The translations under genes were made by a program, and so were the position numbers. Source: Burkholderiales bacterium (lineage in GTDB: Bacteria > Pseudomonadota > Gammaproteobacteria > Burkholderiales > Burkholderiaceae_C). From it: a stretch of 64,000 nt of DNA. The notes under the pieces are model-generated. The model saw only the letters and a program-made list of their open reading frames with translations, made no database searches and was not told the origin of the DNA. This document shows, piece after piece, positions 27,885 to 39,375 of the stretch. The DNA is taken from contig CANHVY010000006.1 in the NCBI GenBank assembly GCA_947464185.1, forward strand, positions 37,033-101,032, in the 5' to 3' direction. Each line of letters starts with the position of its first letter. Position 1 is the stretch's first letter.

Positions 27885-28847
27885 TCACTTCAGGAAGCGC
27901 GTGTCGGCCAGCTTGGACATGTCCGGCAGGGCCTTGATGATGCCGGCCTCCAGCAGGATCTCGGCGGCCTTCTTGCTGAACGCGGCGTGTTCGCCGGCGA
28001 AGAACTTGGCGTTGGCCTCACGGTCCTGCCAGCGCAGGTAGGCTTGGCTCTTCTCGAAGGCCTCGCCGGTCTGCTTGACATCGGCGCCCATGATCTCGAA
28101 GCTCTTCTTCGGCTCGGTCTTGATCATGGCCACGGCATCGAAGTAGGCGTCGGTCAGGGCCTTGGCGGCCTTGGGGTTCTCGGCCAGGAACTTGGGCGTG
28201 CAGCCGAAGGTGTCCATGATCATCGGGTAGTCCAGCGTGGTGGCGATGATCTTGCCGGCCTCGGGTTTGGCACGCACAGCACTCAGGAAGGGCTCGTAGG
28301 TCATGGCCGCGTCGATGCCGGCGGTGCCCGCGATCATGGCGTTGGCAGCAGCCTGCGGCTCGAGGTTGACCACCTTGACGTCCTTCATGCTCAGGCCGTT
28401 CTCGCGCAGCATCCAGGCCAGGGTGAAGTAAGGCGCGGTGCCGGGCGCGCTGGCAGCCACGGTCTTGCCCTTCAGGTCCTTGATGGAGTTGATGCCGGCC
28501 TTGACCACCATGCCGTCGGCGCCGAAGCTCTTGTCGAGCTGGAAGATCTGCGTGGTGGCCACGCCGTTGGCATTCCAGACCACCCAGGTCTCCACCGTGG
28601 TGGCCGCGCACTGGATGTCACCGGAGGCAATGGCCAGGTGGCGGTCCTTCTGCGGGATCTTCTTGATGCTGACGTCCAGCCCGAGCTTCTTGTACAGACC
28701 CGCCTCCTTGGCCAGGGTCAGCGGGGCAAAGCCCGTCCAGCCGGACATGCCAATGGCGACCTTGGTCTCCTGAGCGGAGGCGGCGGTGCCGAGGGTGGCC
28801 AGGGAGACAGCGGCCGAAGCGGCCAGGGCGATCATGGACTTCTTCAC
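27885..28847 (-). CDS. ABC transporter substrate-binding protein (nitrate/taurine type), probable GTG start
   Basis: VKKSMIALAASAAVSLATLGTAASAQETKVAIGMSGWTGFAPLTLAKEAGLYKKLGLDVSIKKIPQKDRHLAIASGDIQCA. Confidence 0.88.
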   Translation of the reverse strand: MKKSMIALAASAAVSLATLGTAASAQETKVAIGMSGWTGFAPLTLAKEAGLYKKLGLDVSIKKIPQKDRHLAIASGDIQCAATTVETWVVWNANGVATTQIFQLDKSFGADGMVVKAGINSIKDLKGKTVAASAPGTAPYFTLAWMLRENGLSMKDVKVVNLEPQAAANAMIAGTAGIDAAMTYEPFLSAVRAKPEAGKIIATTLDYPMIMDTFGCTPKFLAENPKAAKALTDAYFDAVAMIKTEPKKSFEIMGADVKQTGEAFEKSQAYLRWQDREANAKFFAGEHAAFSKKAAEILLEAGIIKALPDMSKLADTRFLK

Positions 28848-28911
28848 AGGGGACTCCTCATCAAAGTGGTCAGGCAGAAAACGGCAACCGCAGGGGGGAA
28901 CCATAAGCCCC

Positions 28912-30449
28912 TCACGCGGCCACCCACAAGGCTGGCAAACCCGCAAGCTGGCGCAACACGCCAGCCGCTTGGCCATTCAGGACGGCCGCCGCAGCGGCTT
29001 CGATGTCAGGTGCCAGGTAGCGGTCCTGCATCATGGCGGGGCAGCGCTGGCGCAGCAGCCCATGGGCCGCCTCCAGCGGGGCCGAGCTGCGCAGGGGCCG
29101 CAAAAACTCCACGCCCTGCGCCGCCGCCAGCCACTCGATGCCCAGGATGTGGGCCACGTTGGCGATCATGGGCTGCAGGCGCCGCGCGGCAAAGGTGGCC
29201 ATGCTGACATGGTCTTCCTGGTTGGCGCTGGTGGGCACGGAATCCACGCTGGCCGGGTGCGCGAGCGACTTGTTCTCGCTGGCCAGGGCGGCGGCTGTTA
29301 CGTGGGCGATCATGAAGCCGCTGTTCAGGCCCGGCTCGGCGCAGAGAAAGGGCGGCAGGCGCGAGACGTTGGCATCGATCAGCATGGCGATGCGGCGCTC
29401 GGCAATCGCCCCGACTTCGGCGATGGCCACCGCCATCGCGTCGGCGGCCAGCGCCACCGGCTCGGCGTGGAAGTTGCCGCCGGAAATCATCTGTCCGCTC
29501 TCGGCAAAGACGAGCGGGTTGTCGGTCACTGCATTGGCCTCGCGCAGCAGCACCAGCGCGGCGTGGCGCAGCTGGTCCAGGCAAGCACCCACCACCTGGG
29601 GCTGGCAGCGCAGGCAGTAAGGGTCCTGCACGCGGTCGTCGCCTTCGCGGTGCGAGGAGCGGATCTCGCTGCCCTGCAGCAAGGCGCGGTAGTAGCGGGC
29701 CACGTCAATCTGCCCCGGCTGGCCGCGCAGCTCATGGATGCGCGGGTCGAAGGGCCCGTCGCTGCCGCGCGCCGCGTCCACCGTCAACGCACCGATGACC
29801 AGCGCTGCCTCCAGCACCGGCTCGAAGCTGAACAGCGCGTGCAGCGCCAGCGCGGTGGAGGCCTGCGTGCCGTTGATCAGCGCCAGGCCTTCCTTGGCCG
29901 CCAGCTCCAGCGGCGCAATGCCGTGCGCGCGCAAGACCTTGGCGGCGGGCTGACGTTGCCCGTCGACGACAAACTCCCCCTCGCCCAGCAAGGCCAGCGT
30001 CATGTGCGACAGCGGCGCCAGGTCGCCCGAGGCGCCGACGGAGCCCTGCGACGGGATGTGGGGCACGAGGCCTGCGTTGAACACCTCCAGCAGCTTGTGG
30101 ATCACCACCGGCCGCACACCCGAATGCGCGCGCGCCAGGCTAGCCGCCTTGAGTGCCAGGATGAGCCGCACCACGGGCGCGGCCATCGGCTCGCCCACAC
30201 CCACGCTGTGCGAGCGGATGAGGTTGCGCTGCAGGGCGGCCAGATCGTCCGCCCCGATGCGGGTGCTGGCCAGCTTGCCAAAGCCCGTGTTGACGCCATA
30301 GACCGGCGCATCCCCCGCCGCGGCCCGTTGCACCACCGCTGCGCTGGCCTCGATGGCAGGCCAGGCGCCGGCCTCCAGCTGCAGCTGCACGCCGCCGGCA
30401 TGCAGGGCCTGCAGGTCGTCGAGGCTGAGGTGGCCGGGCTGGAGGATCA

Positions 30450-30453
<4 letters not shown>
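28912..30453 (-). CDS. hutH: Histidine ammonia-lyase
   Basis: [16 protein letters not shown]...[24 protein letters not shown] (MIO-forming ASG) ...[16 protein letters not shown]. Confidence 0.96.
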
Positions 30454-32156
<1,703 letters not shown>

Positions 32157-32261
32157 GGCGGACTCGTCGGCTGGGGGTCGGGTGCAGGCTGCGGGTACAC
32201 GCTGCGGAAGCCGGCACCGCCTCAAGACCCGAGGCAGCGCCCACTAGGGTTGCACTCTAGT

Positions 32262-32271
32262 TGTCTAGACA
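32262..32271. promoter_or_regulatory. TGTCTAGACA palindrome, candidate HutC operator in hutU-hutC intergenic region
   Basis: Perfect 10-bp palindrome 25 bp upstream of hutC start. Confidence 0.5.
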
Positions 32272-32295
32272 GGCCTAGGCAAGTAGCATGAACCT

Positions 32296-33033
32296 ATGGT
32301 TTCCACCAAGACCACCTCGCCAGGCACTGCGCAGTCGCCCGCCCCCTTCGCCCGCATCAAGCAGCATCTGAAGGAGGGCTTGGCCGCGGGCCGCTGGCCA
32401 CCGGGCGCCCTGATGCCTTCAGAGGCCGAGCTGGTGGCCCTGTTCGGTGTCAGCCGCATGACGGTCAACCGCGCGCTGCGCGAACTGCAGGCCGAGGGCC
32501 TGGTGCAGCGTTCGCAGGGGGTGGGCACCTTCGCCGCTCCGCTGCACCAGGTGTCCAGCACCCTCACCATCCGCGACCTGCAGGAAGAGATCAGCGCCCG
32601 CGGGCACCTGCACCACGCCGTCGTGCATCTGCAACGCAGCGAGCCGGCCCCCGAGCCGTTGGCGGCCCAGTTGGGGGTGGCGGTGGGCGCGGAGGTCTTC
32701 CACACCTTGATCGTCCACCATGAGAACGGCCTGCCGCTGCAGTGCGAAGACCGCTTCGTCAACCCGGGCTGCGCCCCGGGCTACCTGGGAGCCGACTTCA
32801 CGCAGACCACGCCTACGCGCTACCTGTTCGAACACACCGCCCTGTGGCGCGCGCAGTACTCCATCGAGTCGGCCCGCGCCACGGCCCAGGAGGCCCAGCT
32901 GCTGAGCATCGCGCCAGACGAGCCCTGCCTGGTGGTGGTGCGGCGCACCTTCACGCGAGACGCGGCCATCACGATCGCCCGGCTGGTGCACCCCGGATCG
33001 CGCTACCGGCTTTCGGGAGAATTCACGCCATGA
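32296..33033 (+). CDS. hutC: Histidine utilization repressor, GntR/UTRA family
   Basis: IKQHLKEGLAAGRWPPGALMPSEAELVALFGVSRMTVNRALRELQAEGLVQRSQGVGTFAA...UTRA-like C-term; in hut locus. Confidence 0.93.
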   Translation: MVSTKTTSPGTAQSPAPFARIKQHLKEGLAAGRWPPGALMPSEAELVALFGVSRMTVNRALRELQAEGLVQRSQGVGTFAAPLHQVSSTLTIRDLQEEISARGHLHHAVVHLQRSEPAPEPLAAQLGVAVGAEVFHTLIVHHENGLPLQCEDRFVNPGCAPGYLGADFTQTTPTRYLFEHTALWRAQYSIESARATAQEAQLLSIAPDEPCLVVVRRTFTRDAAITIARLVHPGSRYRLSGEFTP

Positions 33034-33953
33034 ACCTGGCTCTGCAGTCGCCGCAACCCAAGCCCCCAAGCACCCAGCGCGTCGAAGAACGGCGCGCGTG
33101 CGAGTCAGCTGGCCTTGCCGCACGGGCGCTATCCATCGCCGAAGACGCCACGGTGCAGGCCTTTGCCGTAGACGGCGCCGTGGTGCTGCGCGGGCTGTTG
33201 ACACCCGCGGAGCTGGAGGTGTTGCGCCAGGGCATCGATGCCAATCTGGCAGCGCCCAGCCCGCGTGCCCTGGTGGCCAGCCAGCCTGAAGACCCCGGCT
33301 TCTTCATCGAGGACTTCTGCAACTGGACCGACAACGAGCACTACCGACGCCTGATCTTCGACTCCGCGCTGGCGGCCGTGGCCAGCCGGCTGATGCAAAG
33401 CCGCACCGCGCGGCTGTACCACGACCACATGCTGACCAAGGAGCCGGGCACGCGCCAACCCACGCCGTGGCACCAGGACCAGCCGTACTACAACGTGGAC
33501 GGCACACAGAACGTCAGCTTCTGGATCCCCGTGGACCCGGTCAGCCGCGCCGCTACGCTGGAGTTTGCTGCCGGCACGCACCGCGGCCCCTGGCTGATGC
33601 CGCGCACCTTCATGACGAACGAGGCGCGCTGGTTTCCGGCGGGCACGCTGGCCGAGTTGCCCGACATCGAGGCCGGCCGCCACGCGCAGCCGCCCACCCA
33701 CCGCATCCTGGGCTGGGCGCTGGAGCCGGGCGATGCCGTGGCCTTCCACATGCTGACCCTGCACGCCTCGGGCGGGGTGGAGCCGGGCCGGCGCCGGCGC
33801 GTGTTCTCGGTACGCTTCCTGGGCGACGACATGCGCCATGCGCCCCGACCCTGGAAGACCTCGCCCGACTTCCCCGGCCTGGCCGAGGAGCTGCCCGCAG
33901 ACGCGCCGATGGAGCACCCGCTGTTCCCGCTGCTGTGGGGTGCGCAGCCGTGA
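33030..33953 (+). CDS. Phytanoyl-CoA dioxygenase (PhyH) family protein within hut operon
   Basis: YHDHMLTKEPGTRQPTPWHQDQPYYNVDGTQNVSFWIPVDPVSRAATLEFAAGTHRG (HxD iron motif); ATGA overlap with hutC. Confidence 0.88.
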   Translation: MNLALQSPQPKPPSTQRVEERRACESAGLAARALSIAEDATVQAFAVDGAVVLRGLLTPAELEVLRQGIDANLAAPSPRALVASQPEDPGFFIEDFCNWTDNEHYRRLIFDSALAAVASRLMQSRTARLYHDHMLTKEPGTRQPTPWHQDQPYYNVDGTQNVSFWIPVDPVSRAATLEFAAGTHRGPWLMPRTFMTNEARWFPAGTLAELPDIEAGRHAQPPTHRILGWALEPGDAVAFHMLTLHASGGVEPGRRRRVFSVRFLGDDMRHAPRPWKTSPDFPGLAEELPADAPMEHPLFPLLWGAQP

Positions 33954-34723
33954 GCGCCGTGGCCCACACCGCCCCGGGTTCAGCGGGCCTGCACCACGCC
34001 ACAGGCACCCTGCACACCGTGCGCCTGCAAGAGGCCACCGCACTGCCCTGGCGCAACGGCGGCGGGGTCACGCGCGAGCTGCTGGCCTGGGCGGCGCCGC
34101 GCCTTGATGACACGCCCGAAGGCCCTCAGGTCCAAGCCACCGATTGGGCCGTACGGGTGAGCGTGGCCGACATCACGCAGGACGGGCCTTTCTCCGCCTT
34201 CCCCGGCATCGACCGCTGCTTTGCGGTGCTGGAGGGCGACGGGGTGGTGCTCACGCTGCGCGGCGAGGATCTGCACTTGACGCCCGACAGCGACCGGCTG
34301 GCGTTTGACGGCGCGCAGGCGCCCGGCTGCCGCCTGATCAACGGGCCCACGCGCGACCTCAACCTGATGGTGCGGCACAGCGCCGGGCGGGCCTGGATGC
34401 AAAGGGCCGTGGCGGGGCAGTCGTGGCCGCCCCCCGTACCTCTTCAGCAAGCCCCCGATGCGCAGCCCCTCCGCCCGCCAGTCATGGGCTCGCAGATGAA
34501 GGGCGAAGGCTGGGCGTGGCAGGGCCTGTACACGCATGGCCCTGCTTGCGTGGACACGCCCGGCGGCCGCCTCGAACTGCAGCCCGGCACGCTGCTGTGG
34601 TCTGACGCCGGGTCTGATCACCCGCCCGAAGATGACCTGACGGCGCCCTGGTGCCTGGTCGCGGGCCGCCAGGCCTGGTGGCTGGGTCTGCAGGCCCCTG
34701 GGCCGAAAGAAGGACGCACATGA
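33950..34723 (+). CDS. hutD: HutD family protein, GTG start
   Basis: [17 protein letters not shown]...[37 protein letters not shown]. Confidence 0.9.
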   Translation: MSAVAHTAPGSAGLHHATGTLHTVRLQEATALPWRNGGGVTRELLAWAAPRLDDTPEGPQVQATDWAVRVSVADITQDGPFSAFPGIDRCFAVLEGDGVVLTLRGEDLHLTPDSDRLAFDGAQAPGCRLINGPTRDLNLMVRHSAGRAWMQRAVAGQSWPPPVPLQQAPDAQPLRPPVMGSQMKGEGWAWQGLYTHGPACVDTPGGRLELQPGTLLWSDAGSDHPPEDDLTAPWCLVAGRQAWWLGLQAPGPKEGRT

Positions 34724-35943
34724 CGAACCGCAAGTTCACCCTCTGGCGCCACGCCCGCCTGGCCACGCTGGCCCCACCCTCGGGCTGGGGCCTGATCGAG
34801 GACGGCGCGCTGCTGACGGAAGGCGACCGCATCGCCTGGCTGGGGCCGGATGCGCAACTGCCGGTCGACCTTGCCGGTCATGAGATGCAAGAGCACGACC
34901 TGCAAGGCGCGCTGCTCACGCCAGGGCTGATCGACGCCCACACCCACCTCGTCTACGGCGGCGACCGCGCAGCAGAGTTTGAGCTGCGCTTGCAAGGCGC
35001 CACCTACGAGGAGATTGCCCGTGCCGGCGGTGGCATCCGCTCCACCGTCGCGGCCACACGGGCGGCCAGCGACGAGGCCTTGTTCGCGCTGGCCGTGCCA
35101 CGCGCCCGTGCACTGATGGCCGAAGGCGTGACCACGCTGGAGATCAAGTCTGGTTACGGCCTGGACGAGAGCACCGAAGCGCGCTGTCTGGCCGTGGCAC
35201 GGCGCCTGGGGCTTGAGCTGCCGCTGACGGTGCGCACCACCTCGCTGGGCGCGCACGCGCTGCCTACGGAGTTCGCCGGCCGGGCAGATGACTACATCGA
35301 AGCCGTCTGCGCCTGGCTGCCCGGCCAGCACGCCGCCGGCCTGGTGGACGCCGTGGACGTGTTCTGCGACACCATCGGCTTCACGCTGGCGCAGACCCGG
35401 CGCGTGTTCGACGCGGCGCGCGCGCTGGGCCTGCCCGTGAAGCTGCACGCCGAGCAGTTGAGCAACCAGGAAGGGGCCGCGTTGGCCGCGCAGTACCAGG
35501 CGCTGAGCTGCGACCACCTGGAGCACCTGTCATCGGCCGGCATTGCCGCGATGCGGCAGACCGGCACCGTGGCCATGCTGCTGCCCGGGGCCTACTACTT
35601 TCTGCGCGAGACGAAGCTCCCGCCCGTGGCCGCGCTGCGCGAAGCGGGCGTGCCGATCGCCATCGCCACCGACCACAACCCTGGTTCCTCGCCCGCGCTG
35701 TCACTGCTGCTGATGCTGAACATGGCCTGCACGCTGTTCCGCCTGACGCCTGAGGAGGCCTGGCGCGGTGTCACGCTGAACGCCGCTCGGGCGCTGGGCC
35801 TGGGCGACCGCGGCACCTTGGCCGTCGGCCAGCGGGCAGACCTGGCCGTGTGGGACGCCGAGCACCCGCGCGAGATGGCCTACCGCTTCGGCCACAACCC
35901 CTGCCGCCGCGTCGTGTGCAGCGGCATCGAAAGGCTTGCATGA
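34720..35943 (+). CDS. hutI: Imidazolonepropionase
   Basis: [46 protein letters not shown]...[18 protein letters not shown]. Confidence 0.96.
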   Translation: MTNRKFTLWRHARLATLAPPSGWGLIEDGALLTEGDRIAWLGPDAQLPVDLAGHEMQEHDLQGALLTPGLIDAHTHLVYGGDRAAEFELRLQGATYEEIARAGGGIRSTVAATRAASDEALFALAVPRARALMAEGVTTLEIKSGYGLDESTEARCLAVARRLGLELPLTVRTTSLGAHALPTEFAGRADDYIEAVCAWLPGQHAAGLVDAVDVFCDTIGFTLAQTRRVFDAARALGLPVKLHAEQLSNQEGAALAAQYQALSCDHLEHLSSAGIAAMRQTGTVAMLLPGAYYFLRETKLPPVAALREAGVPIAIATDHNPGSSPALSLLLMLNMACTLFRLTPEEAWRGVTLNAARALGLGDRGTLAVGQRADLAVWDAEHPREMAYRFGHNPCRRVVCSGIERLA

Positions 35944-36728
35944 GTTTCACCCTGCACCGCGGCCACACGCCGCTGCTCATCAGCATGCCGCACGTGGGCA
36001 CCCACCTGCCCGAGGACCTGAAGCCGCGGCTGGTGGAGCGCGCGCTGCAAGTGGAAGACACCGACTGGCACCTGGAACGCCTCTATGCGTTCGCGAAAGA
36101 TATGGGCGCCAGCCTCATCGTGCCCGTGGAAAGCCGCATCGTCATCGACCTGAACCGCGGCAGCGACAACCAGCCCATGTACCCGGGCCGCAACAACACC
36201 GAGCTGTGCCCCACGCGGTTCTTCACGGGCGACGCGATCTACCGCGAAGGCTGCGCCCCTGACGAGGCTGAAGTGCGTGAACGCATCGCGACGCACTGGC
36301 AGCCTTATCACGACACCCTGGCCGAGGAACTGCGTCTCCTCAATGTCCTGCACGGCCACGCCGTGCTGTTCGACGCGCACAGCATCAAGGGCGAGTTGCC
36401 CTGGCTGTTCGAGGGCGCGCTGCCCGATCTGAACCTGGGCACGGTGGAGGGCCGCAGTTGCGCCTTGTCGCTGCGCGCGGCGGTCTACGCCGTCTGCCAG
36501 CGGCAGAGCGCCTACACCCATGTGCTGGACGGCCGCTTCAAGGGCGGGCACATCACGCGCCACTTCGGGCGCCCGGAAGGCGGCGTCCACGCCGTGCAAC
36601 TGGAGATGGCCTGGCGCGCCTACATGGACGAGCACCCGCCCTACGCCTGGCACGAGGCGAAGGCCGCGGCGGTGACCCCGCTGCTGCGCGAGCTGGTGCA
36701 GGTGATGATCGATTGGCGGCCGGCATGA
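35940..36728 (+). CDS. hutG: N-formylglutamate deformylase
   Basis: [22 protein letters not shown]...ADTDWHL-type, [26 protein letters not shown]...[26 protein letters not shown]. Confidence 0.95.
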   Translation: MSFTLHRGHTPLLISMPHVGTHLPEDLKPRLVERALQVEDTDWHLERLYAFAKDMGASLIVPVESRIVIDLNRGSDNQPMYPGRNNTELCPTRFFTGDAIYREGCAPDEAEVRERIATHWQPYHDTLAEELRLLNVLHGHAVLFDAHSIKGELPWLFEGALPDLNLGTVEGRSCALSLRAAVYAVCQRQSAYTHVLDGRFKGGHITRHFGRPEGGVHAVQLEMAWRAYMDEHPPYAWHEAKAAAVTPLLRELVQVMIDWRPA

Positions 36729-38086
36729 CGAGCGTGACGCACACCCCACTCCAAGGCGCGACAGGCCCCGGCGGCCACACCCCGCAGCGACTGCACGCCG
36801 CCCACGCCTGGGTGGAGGGCCGCTGGCAGGCCGAGGTGCTGCTGGAGACCACGCCTGACGGCACCTGGGGCGCGGTCACGCCGGGCGTCACCGCACCGCC
36901 AGCGGATGCGCAGCGCCTGCCCGGCCCCGTGCTGCCCGGCCTGGTCAATGCGCACAGCCACGCCTTCCAGCGCGCCTTCGCCGGCCTGGCCGAGCGGCGC
37001 GAAGGCACGCACGACGATTTCTGGAGCTGGCGCGACCGCATGTACGGCGTGGCGCTGCGCATCACGCCTGACGAACTGCAGGCTGTGGCCACCACGCTCT
37101 ACCGCGAGATGCGGGCCGGCGGCTACACCCACGTCTGCGAGTTCCACTACCTGCACCACGCCCCGGACGGCACGCCCTACCCCGATCGCGGTGCGATGGC
37201 GCGTGCGCTGGCGCGAGCCGCACAGCAGGCGGGCATCGGTCTGACCCTGCTGCCGGTGCTGTACGAGCGGGCGGGCTTCACGCAGCCCCAGCTGCGCGCC
37301 GACCAGCGCCGCTTCGCCACCACGGTGGACCAGGTCATTTCGATGCGTGACGAGATCCGCTCTTGGCGCATGAGCGGCGTGGACGCGGGCGTGGCGGTCC
37401 ACTCGCTGCGCGCCGCGCGGGGCGAGTCCATCGCCGCGCTGGCCCAGCGCTGCGCCGACGACCCCGGGCCGGTGCATGTGCACATCGCCGAGCAGACGGG
37501 CGAGGTCGAGGATTGCCTGGCCGCCACCGGCCAGCGCCCCATCGAGTGGCTGTGTGCGAACGTGCGGCTGGATGCCCGCTGGCACCTGGTGCACGCCACG
37601 CACGCCACACCTGATGAGATCGAGGCGGTGGCCCGCACGGGGGCGGGGGTCGTGGTCTGCCCCACCACCGAGGCCAACCTGGGTGACGGCCTGTTCGACC
37701 TGCCCCGCTGGCTGGCCTCGGGCGTGCCGCTGTCGATCGGCTCGGACAGCCACGTCAGCCGCCAGTGGCCGCGCGAGTTGCAGTTGCTGGAATACGGCCA
37801 GCGCCTGGTGCACCGGCGGCGCAACGTCGCCGCCGCCCCCGAATCGGGCGAGCCTTCCACGGCGCAGCGCCTGTTCCAGGCCATGCTGCAAGGTGGCGCC
37901 GCAGCCGCAGGCAGGCGGAAGGTGGGCCTCGTCCCCGGGGCCCCTGCAGACTTCCTCGTGATGGACACCACGGTCGACGCACTGGCCGGTGTGCCGCGCG
38001 AGAACCTGCTGGATGCGCTCGTCTTCGCAACAGACGTGCCCGCCTTCGCCCAGACCTGGGTGGCGGGTGTGCGGTGCACGTCGTGA
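36725..38086 (+). CDS. hutF: Formimidoylglutamate deiminase
   Basis: LPGLVNAHSHAFQRAFAGLAERREGTHDDFWSWRDRMYGVALRITPDELQAVATTLYREMRAGGYTHVCEFHYLHHAPDG. Confidence 0.95.
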   Translation: MTSVTHTPLQGATGPGGHTPQRLHAAHAWVEGRWQAEVLLETTPDGTWGAVTPGVTAPPADAQRLPGPVLPGLVNAHSHAFQRAFAGLAERREGTHDDFWSWRDRMYGVALRITPDELQAVATTLYREMRAGGYTHVCEFHYLHHAPDGTPYPDRGAMARALARAAQQAGIGLTLLPVLYERAGFTQPQLRADQRRFATTVDQVISMRDEIRSWRMSGVDAGVAVHSLRAARGESIAALAQRCADDPGPVHVHIAEQTGEVEDCLAATGQRPIEWLCANVRLDARWHLVHATHATPDEIEAVARTGAGVVVCPTTEANLGDGLFDLPRWLASGVPLSIGSDSHVSRQWPRELQLLEYGQRLVHRRRNVAAAPESGEPSTAQRLFQAMLQGGAAAAGRRKVGLVPGAPADFLVMDTTVDALAGVPRENLLDALVFATDVPAFAQTWVAGVRCTS

Positions 38087-38218
38087 TGGCAGGGCCTGGA
38101 GGGGCTGAGAGGGCTTGCGGCGGCTGCACGCAACTCCCAGCGGGTACCGGCACGATCAACGCTTCACGAGAAGAATCTAGTAATTACAATAGACAGTTCT
38201 AGTATTTTGTAACTCTGC

Positions 38219-39370
38219 GTGAATCGCAACTTCCGCCGCCCCTTTGTCGCCGCCCTGGCTCGCCGCCTTGAAGCGCACCCCATCCTGATGCAGGTGCTGG
38301 TCGGCCCCCGTCAGGTGGGCAAGACCACTGGGGTGAAGCAAGTCATCGAACAGGCTGACCACCCCTCCCACTACGCCAATGCAGATGGGCTGCTGGCAAG
38401 CGACCACACCTGGCTCAGGGAGCAATGGCAGCAGGCCTTGCTGCTGGGCGAGGGCAGCCTGCTGGTGATCGACGAGATCCAGAAAGTCCCGAACTGGCCC
38501 GAGACCCTCAAGGCGCTGTGGGATGCCAGGCCCGGGTTCCTGCGCGTGGTGTTGCTGGGCTCCAGCGCGCTGCAGGTCCAGGCCGGTGTAACCGAGAGCT
38601 TGGCCGGCCGCTTCGAACTCCTGCGTGTGCACCACTGGACCTTTGCCGAACTGCAGCAGGCCTTCGGCTACGACCTGCCGCGCTATCTGGCGTACGGCGG
38701 CTACCCCGGCGCCGTGGCTTTCGAGGACGACCCGGACCGCTGGTACGCCTACATGAAGGATTCCATCGTGGAGGCCGTGATCGGCAAGGACATCCTGCAG
38801 CAACGCCGTGTGGGCAACCCCGCCTTGTTCCGACAGGCCTTCCAGATCCTGTGCCAGTACCCGGCGCAGGAGATCAGCTACACCAAGCTGCTGGGACAAC
38901 TGCAAGACCGGGGAAACACCGATCTGGTGAAGACCTACATCGAGTTGTACGCGAGCGCCTTCCTCATGCACGCACTGCAGAAGTACTCCCCCAAGGCCTG
39001 GCTCAGCCGCGGCTCCAGCCCCAAGATGCTGCCCGCCTGCCCGGCGCTGTACAGCATGGCCACAGGCGTGAACGTGACGTCCAATGCGGAACAACGAGGG
39101 CGCGCCTTCGAACTGGCGGTCGGTGCGGAGCTTGCACAGCAGCCTGGTGAGCTCACCTACTGGCGCGAGCGTCAAGACGAGGTGGACTTCGTCTACCAGA
39201 GCCGCAGTGCGCTGTATGCCATCGAGGTGAAATCGGGCCGCAGGAAGTCGGGGCGGGGGCTGGAGGCGTTTTGCAAACAGGTGCCGCAGGCCTTGCCGGT
39301 CATCGTGACACCAGACAACTTCGCGGCGTTTTCCGCCGATCCCCGCGGCTTCCTGGCCCAAGTGGCCTGA
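38219..39370 (+). CDS. AAA ATPase with DUF4143-type C-terminus, GTG start
   Basis: LVGPRQVGKTTGVKQVIEQ...LLVIDEIQKVPNWPETLKALWD...EVDFVYQSRSALYAIEVKSGR (nuclease-like motif). Confidence 0.88.
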   Translation: MNRNFRRPFVAALARRLEAHPILMQVLVGPRQVGKTTGVKQVIEQADHPSHYANADGLLASDHTWLREQWQQALLLGEGSLLVIDEIQKVPNWPETLKALWDARPGFLRVVLLGSSALQVQAGVTESLAGRFELLRVHHWTFAELQQAFGYDLPRYLAYGGYPGAVAFEDDPDRWYAYMKDSIVEAVIGKDILQQRRVGNPALFRQAFQILCQYPAQEISYTKLLGQLQDRGNTDLVKTYIELYASAFLMHALQKYSPKAWLSRGSSPKMLPACPALYSMATGVNVTSNAEQRGRAFELAVGAELAQQPGELTYWRERQDEVDFVYQSRSALYAIEVKSGRRKSGRGLEAFCKQVPQALPVIVTPDNFAAFSADPRGFLAQVA

Positions 39371-39375
39371 TCCTC

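Noticed and set aside
27606-29207. 533-aa plus-strand ORF opposite ABC/hut genes
   Set aside because: Low-complexity antisense ORF; the minus strand encodes recognisable ABC permease, SBP and HutH.
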